A DNA stretch of 64,000 bases, from positions 10,391,015-10,455,014 of the forward strand of contig NC_036461.1 of the NCBI RefSeq assembly GCF_002775205.1, given 5' to 3'. How positions within the stretch are numbered: position 1 is the stretch's first letter; each line of letters begins with the position of its first letter. Below the pieces are notes generated by a model. The model was not told the origin of the DNA. It made no database searches and worked only from the letters and a program-made list of their open reading frames with translations. Both the position numbers and the translations under genes were made by a program. Positions 31,750 to 45,800 of this stretch are shown here, in pieces. This stretch comes from Xiphophorus maculatus (Eukaryota; Chordata; Actinopteri; Cyprinodontiformes; Poeciliidae).

Positions 31750-32500
31750 TTACAGGTTCAGTTCAGTAAATTAGAATATCATCAAAATGGACGTTTGTTT
31801 CAGTAGTTCAGTTCAAACAGATTCATTATATACAGAGTGATATATTTCAAGTGTCTATTTTGGTTTATTTAGATGTTTAAAATCCACAATTTAGTTTCTC
31901 AGAAAATGAAACTATTACATAAACCAGTTCAACATCTTATGACTTAGACAGTGATGTTGTAGGGGATTACCTGGCTTCAACACCCTTCACAGGGAGGCTA
32001 AGCCACAAAAGATAATAGCTAATGAGATATCCAAGTAGAGTAAGTGAAAGTTGAGAGGAAGGATAACGCATGGTAAAAGAAAAAGTGCGCATGTGAAAGG
32101 GGTAACCTGCTGCTGACTTGACATTTGTCCAACAGATTGTCATTGCCACTTTACAATGACCATCTGTCAAGGTTAAGCAATAAATGTTTATTGCTAAAGA
32201 AGCTGGGTTTTGATAGAATGTGGGGTCCATTTATATTAATGGAAAGTTAAGTGGAAGGAAAACATTGCACAGGCAACTACCTTAATTTCCTTGTGAAGCA
32301 AAGTTAATTTAACCTTCCGGTGTGACTCACAAGGGATGGACTTTGGCTGCAATCAGTGCGTTAAGAGCAAACATTCACAGATGTATGCCGAACATGTGCT
32401 ACAACTATGACGTTTCTTGTTTTAGGCCACTTCTGAATAAGAGACACCAGAAATTATTTACCTCAACTATATCCACTCCTAAGGAGAAGGATATAAGGGA
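31750..32500 (+). mobile_element. Tc1/mariner-like element, second family, 5' part
   Basis: It starts with the landmark 'cagtaaattagaatatcatc', then 'agattcattatatacagagt' and 'tttctcagaaaatgaaac', typical of this family's 5' end. The decayed transposase N-terminal region follows ('attgctaaagaagctgggtt', 'attaatggaaagttaagtgg': KIIAKEAG...HINGKLSG in intact relatives). A later piece near 32405-32460 ('ccacttctgaataagagaca') continues it. The frame is broken. Confidence 0.75.
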
Positions 32501-34746
32501 CTAAAAGAGCAGACAAAATTTGAATAACAACCACCATACTATAAGGGTAACCAAAGACTTTACTGAATACTGTCAACCGAAGTGACCAAAATGCCGGCAG
32601 CCAAGAAAGACAACTTCTGACCTAATCCCTCCAGAGAAAATATGTAGCATTGCCAAGAGAAAGATTAGAGATTAGAAACACCAGACTCAACAATGCAGAC
32701 AAGCTGAAGGCTGCCATTAAAGCAACCTCTGCCTCCTTAACACACCCGCGTTTAATATATTGACCTACATTGGTCCACATTTCTGCTTTTAAAAATCTTT
32801 TTATTTCTCTTTTTTTGTCTTTTCTTAGAAACAGAATTTTTAGTTTTTACAAGCTATGAGCTGTAAGTATGTAAATTAACTGATGTTGACTTATGCAAAC
32901 AATATAACACAAAGTTTTTTTTCTTTTTGAATCAAATTACTGAAATAAATGAAGTCTTAATGATCCTCAAATTCATTAACCTTCACTTACAAATCTGAAT
33001 CCTTGTGAAGAAAGTCATGTCATACAAAAAAGGGAACTTCTACTGTTAGGCTAACATGTTTCTCAAGTGCCAAGTTTCCTGTCCTGGGAAAGGACTTTCC
33101 TTCCTTTTGAAAATTGTTGTGGAAAAAATTACTTTAACAAGAGTGTGGATGAGAAGAAAATAAGAAATTTATTAAAGGCTTGCAAGGTAAGAACTAAAGT
33201 CAAAGGAGTCTGTCAAGTCTGCTCTGACTAACAGTGAATTCTGGCTTCCTTTTATAGGTTCTGGTCAGTCGATAATATAACAGCAGGTTGTCACCGTCTC
33301 TGGGTATTTCCCAACAAAGAGAAGAGAAGCTTGATTGGATTTTAGGTGACTTCTAGGCAAACTTGAAGAGAAGACATGCAAGAATTTCAATGTGATTAAT
33401 TACTAAGATATACAGTACAGAGGATGAGATGACAAGTGGCAGGATGCAGCTGTTTTCCATGAGTTGTCTATCCAGGAATAAGGATATTGATTGTTATGCA
33501 CCAAGGATTCCGTGGAGCCCAACAGAGATGGTCTTGCCATTTGTCTATTGTTAATGAAAGGGAGTTGTTATTTGATTCATAAAAGGCAGCCTCACTTCTG
33601 GGTTGGGGAAGTAAAACTTAAATGGTCTCCAGGATCAAAGACATCCCCTCCTTATATGACACTGTAGAAGTCTTTAGGAGAGCATCATGCTCTCAAACAT
33701 GTCGTTATAGGAGAGCATCTCATGATAACATCATCCAGACACAATGTAAAGCACAAGAGGGGTGAGGAGCACATTATAAAATTTTCCATTACAAAAGTTC
33801 CCAAGCCAACCTTGGAAGTTCTGCTCAAAGTTCACACTCCAGCCTGCCTGACGTGTCTTAGTCATAACAGAACCAGAATCCATTTAGCACAACTCTCCAA
33901 ACTGTTAAAATTCCCCTAAATTTCAGGCGTCAACTTGGGACTTTTGCTCCTCAGCTCCTAATCATTAGAAAAGTGTGATGAACTGAAAGTGAAAGAAGAA
34001 ACAAGATCACAGAGCATAACTGCTTTTAGCCTGAACAGTGCAGGGAACATTCCATCCTTCTTTTGTGTCAGAGATGAACACAGCTCTTTGAAGGGTATTC
34101 AGAAGGCCTTTTGTGAACAGCCATTGTCTGCCTGCTTGCTGCCACGGTAACACTCTTCACAGTGGCAGCAGGACTAAAATGCTGCAGTCAGAATTGACAA
34201 ATGTCTCACCAGAAAATGTGAGAAAATAATTCCAATTTTTACCTTAACACCACGCAGCGATTTAAAATCTGATGTCGCTTTTTTTTTTTTCTCCACAATT
34301 CCTCGCTTTTTTTCTTTCTGCCAAACACTTTCAGAAAAGCGACTCATCCAAGCAATATGCAAGCTGCTTGTTTCTGTAGTTAAATAGCAGTAACGGCTCT
34401 CAGGGAAGGCACTCTTACTGCAGGGTAAAAGAGAGCACTCCAGGATTGTTTTTGCATGACCTTTCATAGAGCGCTGGGTTTTTTTTTTTTTTTTCATGTT
34501 TATAACTTAGTGCCACATCTGTATATGTGATGCATTCCAAGTGTGAAACCATCAGCAGAGCACATTCAACAACCCAATTTTAAAACCGACGCTCCTACAA
34601 AGTCTATGGTTTAAACATTTATATTGATGTTTTTAGGGAAAGAGATTCCCTTTTTTAGCTTGAATGTGACTGTGGGAATGCGCTTTTTCAGGAGCCCAGG
34701 CCGGAGTTTATGGCAGTTATTAAGAAGAAGGGGACTTTGCTTTCTG

Positions 34747-34776
34747 GCACAACTGGCCAGAAAAGGCCAGTTGTGC
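34747..34776. other. Inverted repeat (12-bp arms, 6-nt loop)
   Basis: GCACAACTGGCC (34747-34758) pairs perfectly with GGCCAGTTGTGC (34765-34776). It lies in the proposed inf2 intron 1. Origin unknown. Confidence 0.65.
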
Positions 34777-35094
34777 TGTACATGTGTCCATCTGTGCCTG
34801 CACTAGATGTTTTTTTTGTTTGTTTTCTGTTTTCTGTTTCTGCACAGTTTTGTAAATGCATTAATTTTCAACGGGTGTGCCATATTCACATAAATGTTTA
34901 GCCTTGTTTGAACTGAATACCTTTGCAGAGAGTTTATTAGTTTTTCATCTTGTGAATCTCTATGCCACTAAAAGGTCACTGAATTTCCAGCAGCCAATGC
35001 TAAAGATGAAGCACAAATCCCAGTAAATAAAAATAGAATTAAAAGTTAGTTTTTTTTAGTTGTTTGATTTAAAATGTGAAGCAATATATAGATT

Positions 35095-35420
35095 TATTTT
35101 ACGTTATAATCATCCAGAAGATTTTTGGTTTGACAGTTGTCCAAGAGATATTTCGTCAAAAGGAGGGTAAACCACAAAAGACCATTGCTAAAGAAGCTGA
35201 CAGTGTAAATCATGCTGTATACAAGCATACTAATGGAAAGTTCAGTGGAAGAAAAAGGTGTGGTAAAAAATGAGACAAGTGACGCCACATCTAGCAATGT
35301 CAAAATTTACGAATGTTATGTCCATGTACTCTACAATATGTGGGATCAATGCTTGGCATCATGGTATATAAGTAATCAGCACATGGAACTACTGAGTGGT
35401 AAAGGAAGCCCACATTGTTT
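35095..35420 (+). mobile_element. Tc1/mariner-like element, second family, fragment
   Basis: An open stretch inside this region reads KPQKTIAKEADSVNHAVYKH, then TNGKFSGRKRCGKK and a stop. This is the helix-turn-helix N-terminal part of a Tc1-type transposase and the same segment as in the 31750-32500 copy. Terminal repeats are not visible. Confidence 0.78.
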
Positions 35421-36808
35421 TAATGGTAGGCCTCAACTTCTCTGAATTCATGGGTCTGTAGTATCACATCTTCATCTTTATTACCACATTCCTTTCACTT
35501 AACTTCCTGTTAATATGTTTGGATAAAGCACTCTGAACATCCACCTTTTTTAGCAGAAACTGTTGTTTGTGTATGTTTTTCTGCCACATGTTTTCTTTCT
35601 GCTCAACTTTTCATATATCATATGACCTTTTGTGGACTTTTATGTCTCTGGAAGGGCAACGACTGTTTGCAGGCCAACTGTCAAGTCTTCTGTTCTGCAT
35701 TATTTTGGCAAAACATAACATAAGAGGAATGTCTTTAAAAAAAATACGCAAAAATGAAATGTAGACGCTTAAAATATAACAGTGTGTAAATAAATCTAGA
35801 TATTGTATGCGTTTTGAATTGCATAATAAAACAAAGCATTTTCATAATATCAAAATTCATTGTGGACCAATTGTAAATTTACATTTTTAGAAATCATCTT
35901 CATGCCCCTTTTGCATGGTCGACAGTAACATCTTCAGAAAGCACAGTTTATAAGCACTTCATTTAAGGTTGGCTTGTTTGTGGGGCTTTCCAGCCTTTTC
36001 ATATAGCAGAAGAAGTTTAGTTTACAGCAAAGTTTTTCCTTCAGATGATTTATCCTTGAAGATGATGTTTGTGCTGTTGGGAATAACAGAGCAACCCCAG
36101 TTCACAGCTCTTCTCAACAATCCTGAAGGTGTTCTACAGGCAGTCATGGGTTTCAGGATGCTTTGGGGCTCCATTCATCATGACCTTCCTGTTCCTGTTC
36201 ACTGCCATTTCCTTCTTACTAACAGATAGTAAAACTTTAGGAAAAACTTCAGTTTAATTTCACCCTTTGTTTGCTTTGCCTGGTGTTCCGTTGAGTTGTT
36301 TATTTTAATCATACAAAAGAAGAATAACATGTACTCATCTTTGTTAAAATGTTGAAAGGTTTGATTTCTCTCTTTCTTTCTCCTTTAGTTTATAAACTAT
36401 CCCTGTTTTCTCATAGATTATTTAAAGTGACAGAAGTCTTGTTCCAAAGGGACCAAATTGTTGCGTGCCGCTTTCTTTTATAGATAAAAACACAAACTGT
36501 CTGAGTTGAGCTTACTGTGAGAGTAAGCTGGAATGTTTGGCAGAGCTTCTGATGACCGGACTGCTGACATATCTGTTGCTCTTCTACAAAGTGCAGACTT
36601 GCCGTTTCCCATTCTCTATTCCCTCCGATAAGGCTGTCTGTCAGTCTGCTTCCTCTAGTTTAGATAGATGTGACTGCACTGTATATATAGCAGCCATAAT
36701 TCTTGGATATCAGTCACTGGCAGGCCCTTTTAGCAGTCTAAAATAATCTGATTTTCATCCTCTTTTACTGACAAAACCTTTAATGCTTTTCATCGCTCTG
36801 CCCTGTAG

Positions 36809-39800
36809 GTCTACCAAGCACCATGTCAGGGATATCCGATGGGAAAAAGAAGTGGGCAGCAGTCAGGGATCGCCTGGGCTCCTCTCAGGACTCCGACACG
36901 CAGCAGGAGGCCAACTTGGAGAGCGCCGACCCCGAGCTGTGCATCAGACTGCTGCAGGTTCCCACCGTGGTAAACTACTCGGGCCTGAAGCGACGCCTGG
37001 AAGGCAGCGACCAGACATGGATGGTCCAGTTTCTGGAGCTGTGCGGGCTGGATCTGCTCCTGGAGGCCCTGGACCGGCTCTCGGGCCGCGGGTGCTCCCG
37101 CATCGCCGACGCCTTGCTGCAGCTCACGTGCGTCAGCTGCGTCCGAGCCGTAATGAACTCATCAGCAGGGATCCACTTCATCATAGAGAATGAGGGCTAC
37201 ATTAGAAAGCTCTCGCAAGGTGGGTTCAACAAGCTTTCTTGTTAACATGTCTTCATATTTCAGACGCCTCGTTCAGCACATGCTCCACTTCATAGTTTTG
37301 TGTTAATTTAAAAAAAGAAAGTGAGGCACGGTTAATCACCCTTTTCCGATATTATGTAATATTTGTTGTGTTGGTCCTAACCCACAAAATGAAGGGATTT
37401 TCTGTGACTCATCATGCTGAGCTGAAGTTTCCTGTCATGCACTCACTGCCTTGCAAAAATGTTCAGACCCCTTGAACGCTTCCTCTTTTTGTCACGCTGA
37501 AACCATAAACTCCAATGTGTTTTACAGAGATTTCCCATGGTGCCATAAATCCTGATATTTATTTAGGATTTCTGAATCTTTATTGACAAAATAGCTGAAA
37601 AGATTTGTGTGCATTTTTACTGAACAACTTTAGACATTCTACTCTGGACTTTCTATGAAATAGCTAATGGTCGAGGAATGTCCTGTTTATCTCCATCCAT
37701 CTTCCCTTCAACTTTAACTTTGTTATCCTGGCTGATGAAAAGTATCTGAACAGCATTTGCTGCCATCACCATGTTTCACCATGGTAACCGTCTGTTCAGA
37801 GTACATATTATTTTGCATTTATTCTTCAAAATTTTGTTTTGTTATGTGACCAGAGAAGATTCTTTCACACATCTGCCTCGGCCATCCACCTACACATGGC
37901 TTGAGCCAAACTGCACAAAGTACCTCTTCTGATTTTCTTTCAACAGTAACAGAGTTAGTCAGATTTATGGAGTAAATCATGAACAGCTGTATTTTGTCCC
38001 CTGAGCCATGAATCTCCCCAGCTCCTTCATAGTTACCATCTTGGCTTGCAGTTGTACCAATCTCTTTACATTTTCAGATGATAAATTAAACAGTCCATGA
38101 GATGTTCAAAGCTTGAGGTACTGCTTTCTACTTTGTTCCTGCTTTAAATCTATGTTTAAGCAATTTTCAATGTCCCTTGGTCTCCACAATGCTGTAATAT
38201 TCTCTAGCAACCCTTTAAGGTCTTCACACAACAGCTGTTTTTTTCCCCCCCCGATAAGAAAATATTACACAAGTGGACCCAATTTTCTAATGAAATGACT
38301 TCTGGACACACTTATAAATAAGTTTCTTATAAATAAGATCAAAAATGGGTTAGTATTTATTTTTTATTTTGCAAGGGAACTGGAAGGGAACAATTGTTCC
38401 CTTCCAGTATACTGAAGTTGGAAGACACTATACAGAGCAATGTTTCAGAACATCCTCAGAGCACTGTAAATATTGGATTTTCTTTGTTTTTATCTAAAGC
38501 AAAATGCCACATGGGTTGCAAAGTTCAGTTTGAGTAATCTCAAAGACAGCAAGACAAAGCATCCTGCTTGGACTTAAGACAATAATTAAAGTAAAGAGGC
38601 AGAAAAATATATATATTTACCAAACCAAAATTGTGAGAACTTAACGTGACAATACAAATATTCTGCAGCCTTGGACACCTCGAACATCATGGTGAAGAAG
38701 CAGGTGTTTGAGCTCCTCGCCGCCCTAAGCATCTTCTCTGCAGAAGGTCACCGCCTGGCTCTGGATGCTCTGGATCATTACAAGGCAAGCAAAACAAATA
38801 CATCTTCCACATGCTCACCTGCTTTGGAGCTCGCCCAAATTAACTGGTTTCTCACTCATCTCTGATTCTCCCTCCTGCAGGGCTTGAAGACACAGCAGTA
38901 TCGCTTCAGCGTCATTATGAACGAGCTGCAGGGCACAGATAACATCCCATACATGGTCACACTCCTCAGTGTCATCAATGCACTCATCTTTAGCACAGAT
39001 GACCTGAGACAGAGAGATAAAATCAGAAAGGAGTTCATTGGTAAGTCATTCAGTTTACAAACAAGGTGATCGCAATATTTGTCGGTGGACGCAGAAGGTC
39101 AGCAGCGTTAGCTTTGTAACACATTTCTTTGTCACTGGGTCTCCGCTAAGAATAGGTCCAATGGCCTAATTCTCACACAAAACGCCTGGGAACTAAGTGT
39201 GTGCAACATTCTGTTTTCACAAGTTTAGCAGCACAGCTCGTGCCTGAGAAACTGCCATCAGTCTTGGATGGATCAAACTAATTTAAGAGTTTTATCTTTT
39301 CTTTAAGATGAGGTGCCATCTGGAAATCTGAACCTTAAGAAACACATAGTGCTCCCTATAGAAGCAGCACCCAGAAATCATTGTGGCAGACAAGGGAGCT
39401 GCAGCTAAACAAACATGTCAGCTCCCACCACATCAAAGCAATTAGCCACCTGGTTGACCCCTCCTACTATATGATTGCTCACCTGGGATCTCTGGACATC
39501 AATTCCGAACTAACAGCACTTAAGTGCTGAAGGATTGTTAAGATAACCTTAGAAAAAATCTAAGACGTGAATGTTGTGATAGTTTGAGCTTCTTTTTTTA
39601 TTGTTTCTGGTTTTGCAGGCCTCCAGTTACTTGACATTCTGCCAAAATTAAGGTAAGCCTGCTGTGGCCGAGTCTTGTCCTCTTTCTCTCTATCTCTCTG
39701 TTAATAAAATTCATGCAGTTTCTTTTATCAAAGTGATTAACAGGCTGCATGTACCTGCAGGTCTGCCTTTAATGGTACTCGGAGAAATACTGGCATAGTA

Positions 39801-42800
39801 ATTTGTAGGATAAATATGGAGGAAAAAAAGGTTAGCTGCAGAGGCTTTAGCAGTCAAGAAGGCTGTTTAAACACTTTCACCTCTGCCTCATTAAAACTTT
39901 AACTGATTCCCTGCAGAGGTATAGAAGATATGGAATATTATTATTATTTTTTTTTTTTACAGGATACGTCTTGAAAATAATTGTATGAAATTGTATGTGT
40001 TATCAGAATGTATTTGCTGTCCTATTTTCTAAAAATTAGTCATCTGTCTGAAATATTTTTTTATTTTTAAGTGAAAATCATAAATGTAAACCTTTAGCTA
40101 ATCACATACACTCATAATCCAACAAGACCCTTTTTATACAGTTCTCTTTATGTGTTAATTTCTTTTAACATACCTGTCCTTACGGTAGTATTTGGTAAAA
40201 CGAAGAATAATAAAGTTGAACCATGTTTTTATTGAGATATTTAAAATTTTAGCATTGGATTGGAGACAGAAATTTAGAGCTTGAATTAAACCGATTTCAT
40301 TCTATTATATAATATTTGGTTTTCAGAGATCAAGAGGACGAAGACTTGATTATTCAATGTGAAGCTTTTGAGGAGGCAATGGCTGAAGATGAGGAGGAGC
40401 TGCTGCGAGTGTACGGAGGCATTGATATGAGTAATCACCAAGAAGTGTTCACTGCACTCTTCAACAAGGTGAGTCCAGCGAACAGTTGGCATTATTCAAT
40501 TAAGTAAGTGAATAAATGCATGCTTTTGTTTCATTCAGGGCAGTGTAGACGAGGGGGCGACAAACCTCCGGCCACCTTTTTATTAACGCCCACACATCAA
40601 AATAATTTTTTAACTAGACAGTACCAGGCACGAAGTTTGTATGGTTCAAAAACTCTTCTGTACCTTCATGTTTCGAACCAGTGGATCCTTGTTTTTGTTT
40701 TTACCAGACAGCTGTCTGTCTATGACGCACAAATAGCTGAGATTATGTATTAAAGTACCGCTTGTAAACCCAATTATTAATCGAATATTGAACTCTTATT
40801 CTTAGAGACATTGCAGCTTTGAAGGACAAACTTTATATCAGTTTCTAATTGGTGCAGAACGGCAGACAGAAAACATGGAGATATGAAAAGAAAAAACTGA
40901 TTTGGGAGCAAAATATCTATATTTTTTTCCTTTTTTAAAAAAAAACTTAAAGACCAATAATCTTTTTCTAGGAAACAATCTGTCATGATTACATCAAAAT
41001 ATTCATTATGGCGATGTCATATTTTCAAACAAAATACAACTTTTTTGCAATGGGTACAAAAACACTTGGATTAATGGAACAAGAGCAATTGTGTCCTTTC
41101 CATATTTAGAGGAATAAAATGAAGGCATAGTTCACTTGAAAAAATAATAAAGCACATAATTTAACTGTAAATAATTATGTGGCAGTTGGTGTAATGGGGC
41201 AGTTGGTGTCGTCTTGTTTTTAGAATGCTAATTCTAATATGGGGTGGGGGGACATGCAAAAGAACTCAAACCAGCAAAAAAAAAAACTTTCTGTATTCCT
41301 TTATCATTAAGAATCACAGAGAAGTACAGTAGATGCAAAGTTACAGGTTTCAGATTTTGTCCTGAGGATTTTTCTTCCATGCCTAACTCTAATGTGTGTG
41401 CAGGTGAGCAGCTCTCCAGCCTCCCTCCAGCTGCTCTCCATCCTGCAGTCCGCACTATTGCTCGGGCCGAGCCGAACCGATATCTGGCTGGCTCTGGAGT
41501 CCATCACCAACAGAGCTATACTCCTCGCTCAGGATTGTGAGTCAGCACTGCAACAGCAACGCATTCACTAAAGACAACACTCAAAAGAGGCCAATAGCAT
41601 GATTAGCGAGCATTTACCCAGGAAGGCTGATTTAAGTGCATCATTAAAGCGAGGCTGAAAGCTTTGTTACGTGAGAAATGTTAAGTGTCGTTCATTGCCA
41701 TGTGCGTTTGTTCTCCAGCCCAGATGGAGTCCTGTGAGAAGATCATGCAGCGACTGATGTTCTTCAAGGGGAGGAGCTGCGAAGGCCATCATGAAATAGA
41801 TGGGCTTGTGCTGAAGGTGGACAAGGCTGTGCAGACCGGTCTGGATCAGGAGGATGGAGACAAACAGGACATCAACACAGCATCCACTCAGAAGCCTCTG
41901 TGTGCCTCTCCTCCCCCACCTCCACCTCCTCCACCACCACCACCACCACCACCACTACCTGGAGGGCTGGGTGGACCTCCTCCACCGCCACCCCCTCCAC
42001 TGCCTGGAATGCCTCCACCACCCCCACCACTACCATGTGGTCCAGGGATGCCTCCCCCTCCACCACCATTACCAGGAATGGGTGGTGCACCACCTCCACC
42101 TCCTTTACCTGGGATGCCCCCTCCTCCTCCTCCTCCACCGGGGATGATTGTGCCTCAGAGTAGCCAGATCCTGGGCTCCACTACCCCATCAAAGCCAAGC
42201 AGATGTCCCACTCTGAAGATGAAAAAGCTCAACTGGCAGAAACTTCGCTCTGTCGCAGGCAAGTCCTCATTGCTTTCCCATACATCTTAAGATTAACTTG
42301 GACTTGGGTATTTAATGTCAATGTGAACATTTTCAAAAATAAACTCCTTCTAAATGCAATGGAACTGCAAGACTTGTTTATATGGCATTTGCAAGCTTAG
42401 AGGCTTCCTTCAAAGGGTTTTCCTTTGACACTAACCAACAACCTAAGGGTTGCTGCTGACATGCTGTACCCCTGTTCAGCTAAAAGTATTCCCTGATGAC
42501 TGCTGTCTCTTACTTGAGTAATGCCACTGCCAAAAGGCACAACATGTTGCTTGGGTGGTTCCCCACATTTCAGTTCTTTAAAGCATCCGTGGGATGTGGT
42601 GGACAAACGAGTTGGATGCAACGAGACCCCACTTCCCAGTGCAATGGACTTCAGACCTTTGCTGCCACAGGACACCATCAGAGGTCTAACGGAGTCTCTG
42701 CCTCAACTGGTCAGGGCTGTATTGACATCAGTAACAGAGATTACACACTGCTAGGCAGGGGGCATAAGGTTAGGCCTAATCAGTGTATCTTTGACTTGTT

Positions 42801-45800
42801 CCATCATGCCCAGAACCTCGGGGAAATCACCAAAACAATTTGAATTCCTTATTTTGACAAACTCCCAAACTCTTTGGTTTGGGAGATTGTTCCCTCTGGC
42901 TTTTCCTCCCCAGGTAAAATGCATTTGTCTTTGTACTTTCATGATTGTTTTGCAGTGCAATATAATGGAAACGCATACTTTTTTTTTTTACTTTATTCCA
43001 GACTTCACTGTTTTCACAGATAAAATTCTGATAGTTTCCAAAAAGGCTTCTTAAGGATTTTGTGATTAAAATTATTGGAAATTCAATTGAAGATATAGAC
43101 ATTTGTCTCTGTTATTTGAGTCAAGTTTATTTGTACAGCACATTTCAAAATGCTTTGTACCATTAAAAACATAATACTGTAACAAATTATGAAACGAGCA
43201 GTAAATATTACATTTTGTAATGGAAACAGGTGGGTTATTAGACTTGATTTAAAGTAATTCAGCATCGTTGTAGTTTTCTGAGAGTTTGTTCCAGACTTGT
43301 GGTGCATAGAAACTGCACGTCACCCCAAGCTGATATCAGTGAAAGATTCATCAAAATAAACAGTTTCTTCTTTAATCATTATTTAATTTACAGACAGGCT
43401 GCATTTTTGCTTACTAATGTTTGGATATAACATTAATCCTAATGATCCTAAATCAGGTTCCCTTTCTTTTTTTTCCCCTCCATGAGCGCAGATGGTCAGT
43501 CCATGTGGGCGTCGGTTCAGAAAGAACCGCCTCCTCATGAGCCAGACTACGGCAGCATCGAGGAGCTCTTCTGTCTGCCAGTCACTGAGCCCAAAGACAA
43601 GGGAGCAGCTGCTCCTGTGAAGAAGGAGCCCAAAGAGGTGAACACTTCAGAAACATTATTTCAGACAAAACGCATGTGTGCTTTTGTCAGCATTGATGAT
43701 AACACATTGATCTTTGTTTCTTCTATGTGTTCTATAGATAACATTCATTGATCCAAAGAAAAACTTGAATATGAACATATTCCTGAAGCAGTTTAAATGG
43801 TAAGATTTTACTCTCCATCATCTTAAAAACCTATTGTGCATCATGCTATATTTCTATAAGTATCTTTTTTTGTTGTTTTTTTTTTTTTTTTTTTTATGCT
43901 CAGCACAAATGAGGAGTTTGTAGCCATGATCCAGAACGGAGACCGAAGCAGGTTTGATGTAGAGGCGCTAAAACAGCTTATGAAGCTCCTACCAGAGAAG
44001 CATGAGGTTTGTTGCAATCTTTACTCAAATAGTCTTGGCACACCTGTCTGCTAACTCATTACCTATTTTTGAAGTTTTATTGCTTATGTATTTTTGGCGT
44101 AGATTGAGAATTTGAAGTCCTTCCAAGGAGAAAAAGACAAGCTGGCGAATGTTGATCGCTTTTACACCTCTCTACTTAATATACCATGGTAAATTTCAGC
44201 TTTATTTCTAGCTTTATTGCATATTTTTAGTTTGCCTCAGCTCAATTTCAAACATTCTACATGGTGGTATATGTGCACATCTTAATGTCGTCAATAAATA
44301 AACAATTTTTGTAATTTTTTTTTCCTCCTTTTTTGCCAACATGCAACTACATTTTACACTGCTCAATGATATATTGTGTGTGTTTTTTGGGGAAGGGGTT
44401 ATGTAGAAGATTAACATGTAAATAGCAATAAGACTTGCTGCATAGCTGTGGCCCTACTTCCTTTTGAAATTATGGGAAAGGCAAAATATAAGAAATACTT
44501 TTACTTTTGTAATATTTTAATTTGTCTATAATTTTGCCCTAGTCAAAAATAAAATCTCCTTCTGTGTTGGTGGGTAAAATTTTAATCATTCTTGAATTGC
44601 AGTTCAGGGCTGCAAAACAATAAGTTCAGAGGTGGCAAATGGCCCCCAGAAAACTCTTTGCACACCAAGGCTGTACACCATATCTCATTAAAATAATTTT
44701 TTTTAATTGCACTTATGTAATCAAATTGTCAGAGACAAAATTTATTGTTTTTATCAGCTGCAAGATAGGATTAATATACTGATGTACAGGAGTTTCCCTG
44801 TTTGAATTCAGTTGCTGAAATGGATAAATGTTTTGGTCATTTCAATGATTGTGATGCACCTCTACTTTACAAATTTTTCTATCCATGTCCTCAGTTATCA
44901 GCTCAGAATTGAATGCATGTTGCTGTGTGAGGAGACGGCATCACTGCTGGAGATACTCAGGCCTAAAGTGAAGCTTGTCGAGGAGGCCTGCCAGTGTAGG
45001 AAACTGCACGTCAGTTGAAATGCGCCTTAAATGCTTCAACTGTATGTAACACTTTTTTTTTTTTTTTTTTTTTCCCAGCTCTCCAGATGAGCACATTGCT
45101 GCCCAGTTTCTGCAGACTCATCCTTGATGTTGGAAATTTTCTCAACTATGTAACAACCCCCTACACTCTTATGCATTTACTTGAGGTGGTATTTAGTCAT
45201 CTTGTGCATTTTTAATTGCCAATCTACTTTCAGGGAAGTCACACAGGAAATGCTGAGGGGTTTAAGATCAGCTCTCTGCTCAAGTTAACAGAGACGAAAG
45301 CCAACAAGAGCCGTATCACGCTGCTTCATCACATCCTGGAGGTATACAGACAGGCCAACAGCTGTCCAGACTTATTTCCCTCTCAATCAGTCATGAATAT
45401 GTTTAATTACCCACTTTGTGTCTTGTTTTCCAAAGGAAGCAGAGGCGAACCACCAGGAGCTGTTGGCTCTGCCGGATGACATAGAGATATGTCAGAAAGC
45501 AGCAGGGTACAGAGATATTTACTCATTATCATGACTTTTTCTTTTGGTGCTTGTAGTTATATTCATTTTAATGATGATTGGGAACAAGATAGTTGAGACC
45601 ACAGCAGAGGACTGCAGAAGACTGATCCTGGGCGGCAGTGCATAATGCAGTGTTTACAGAAGATGCATTGTGATACAGTTAAAGTCCTCAGCTTGACTTT
45701 TAGTTTTTGAAATTAAATTTTGAAATTTCTTTTGTGAGGAGGAAGAAGGTAAGATCAGAGATCATAAAACTCAGTGGAAAAATGTAGGCTTTGTTTACAT

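Larger units (their letters stand above)
30669..36808. other. Proposed inf2 intron 1; repeats, no gene
   Basis: It contains two copies of a second Tc1-like family (31750-32500 and 35095-35420), an inverted repeat at 34747-34776, and otherwise AT-rich DNA. Open frames at 31497-31679 (-), 34174-34497 (-) and 35969-36229 (+) have no recognisable domain. Confidence 0.5.

Noticed and set aside
33160..33640. Possible LTR or other retroelement fragment
   Set aside because: Some repeat-like phrasing was noticed but no paired repeats, primer-binding site or coding remnant could be shown.
34174..34497. 107-codon minus-strand frame starting with a lysine run
   Set aside because: The start is a poly-T tract read in reverse; composition is not protein-like.
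41854..42163. Several overlapping open frames rich in His, Leu, Val or Thr over the FH1 tract
   Set aside because: They are shadow frames of the proline-codon repeat of inf2 exon 7, whose real frame is fixed by the flanking exons.
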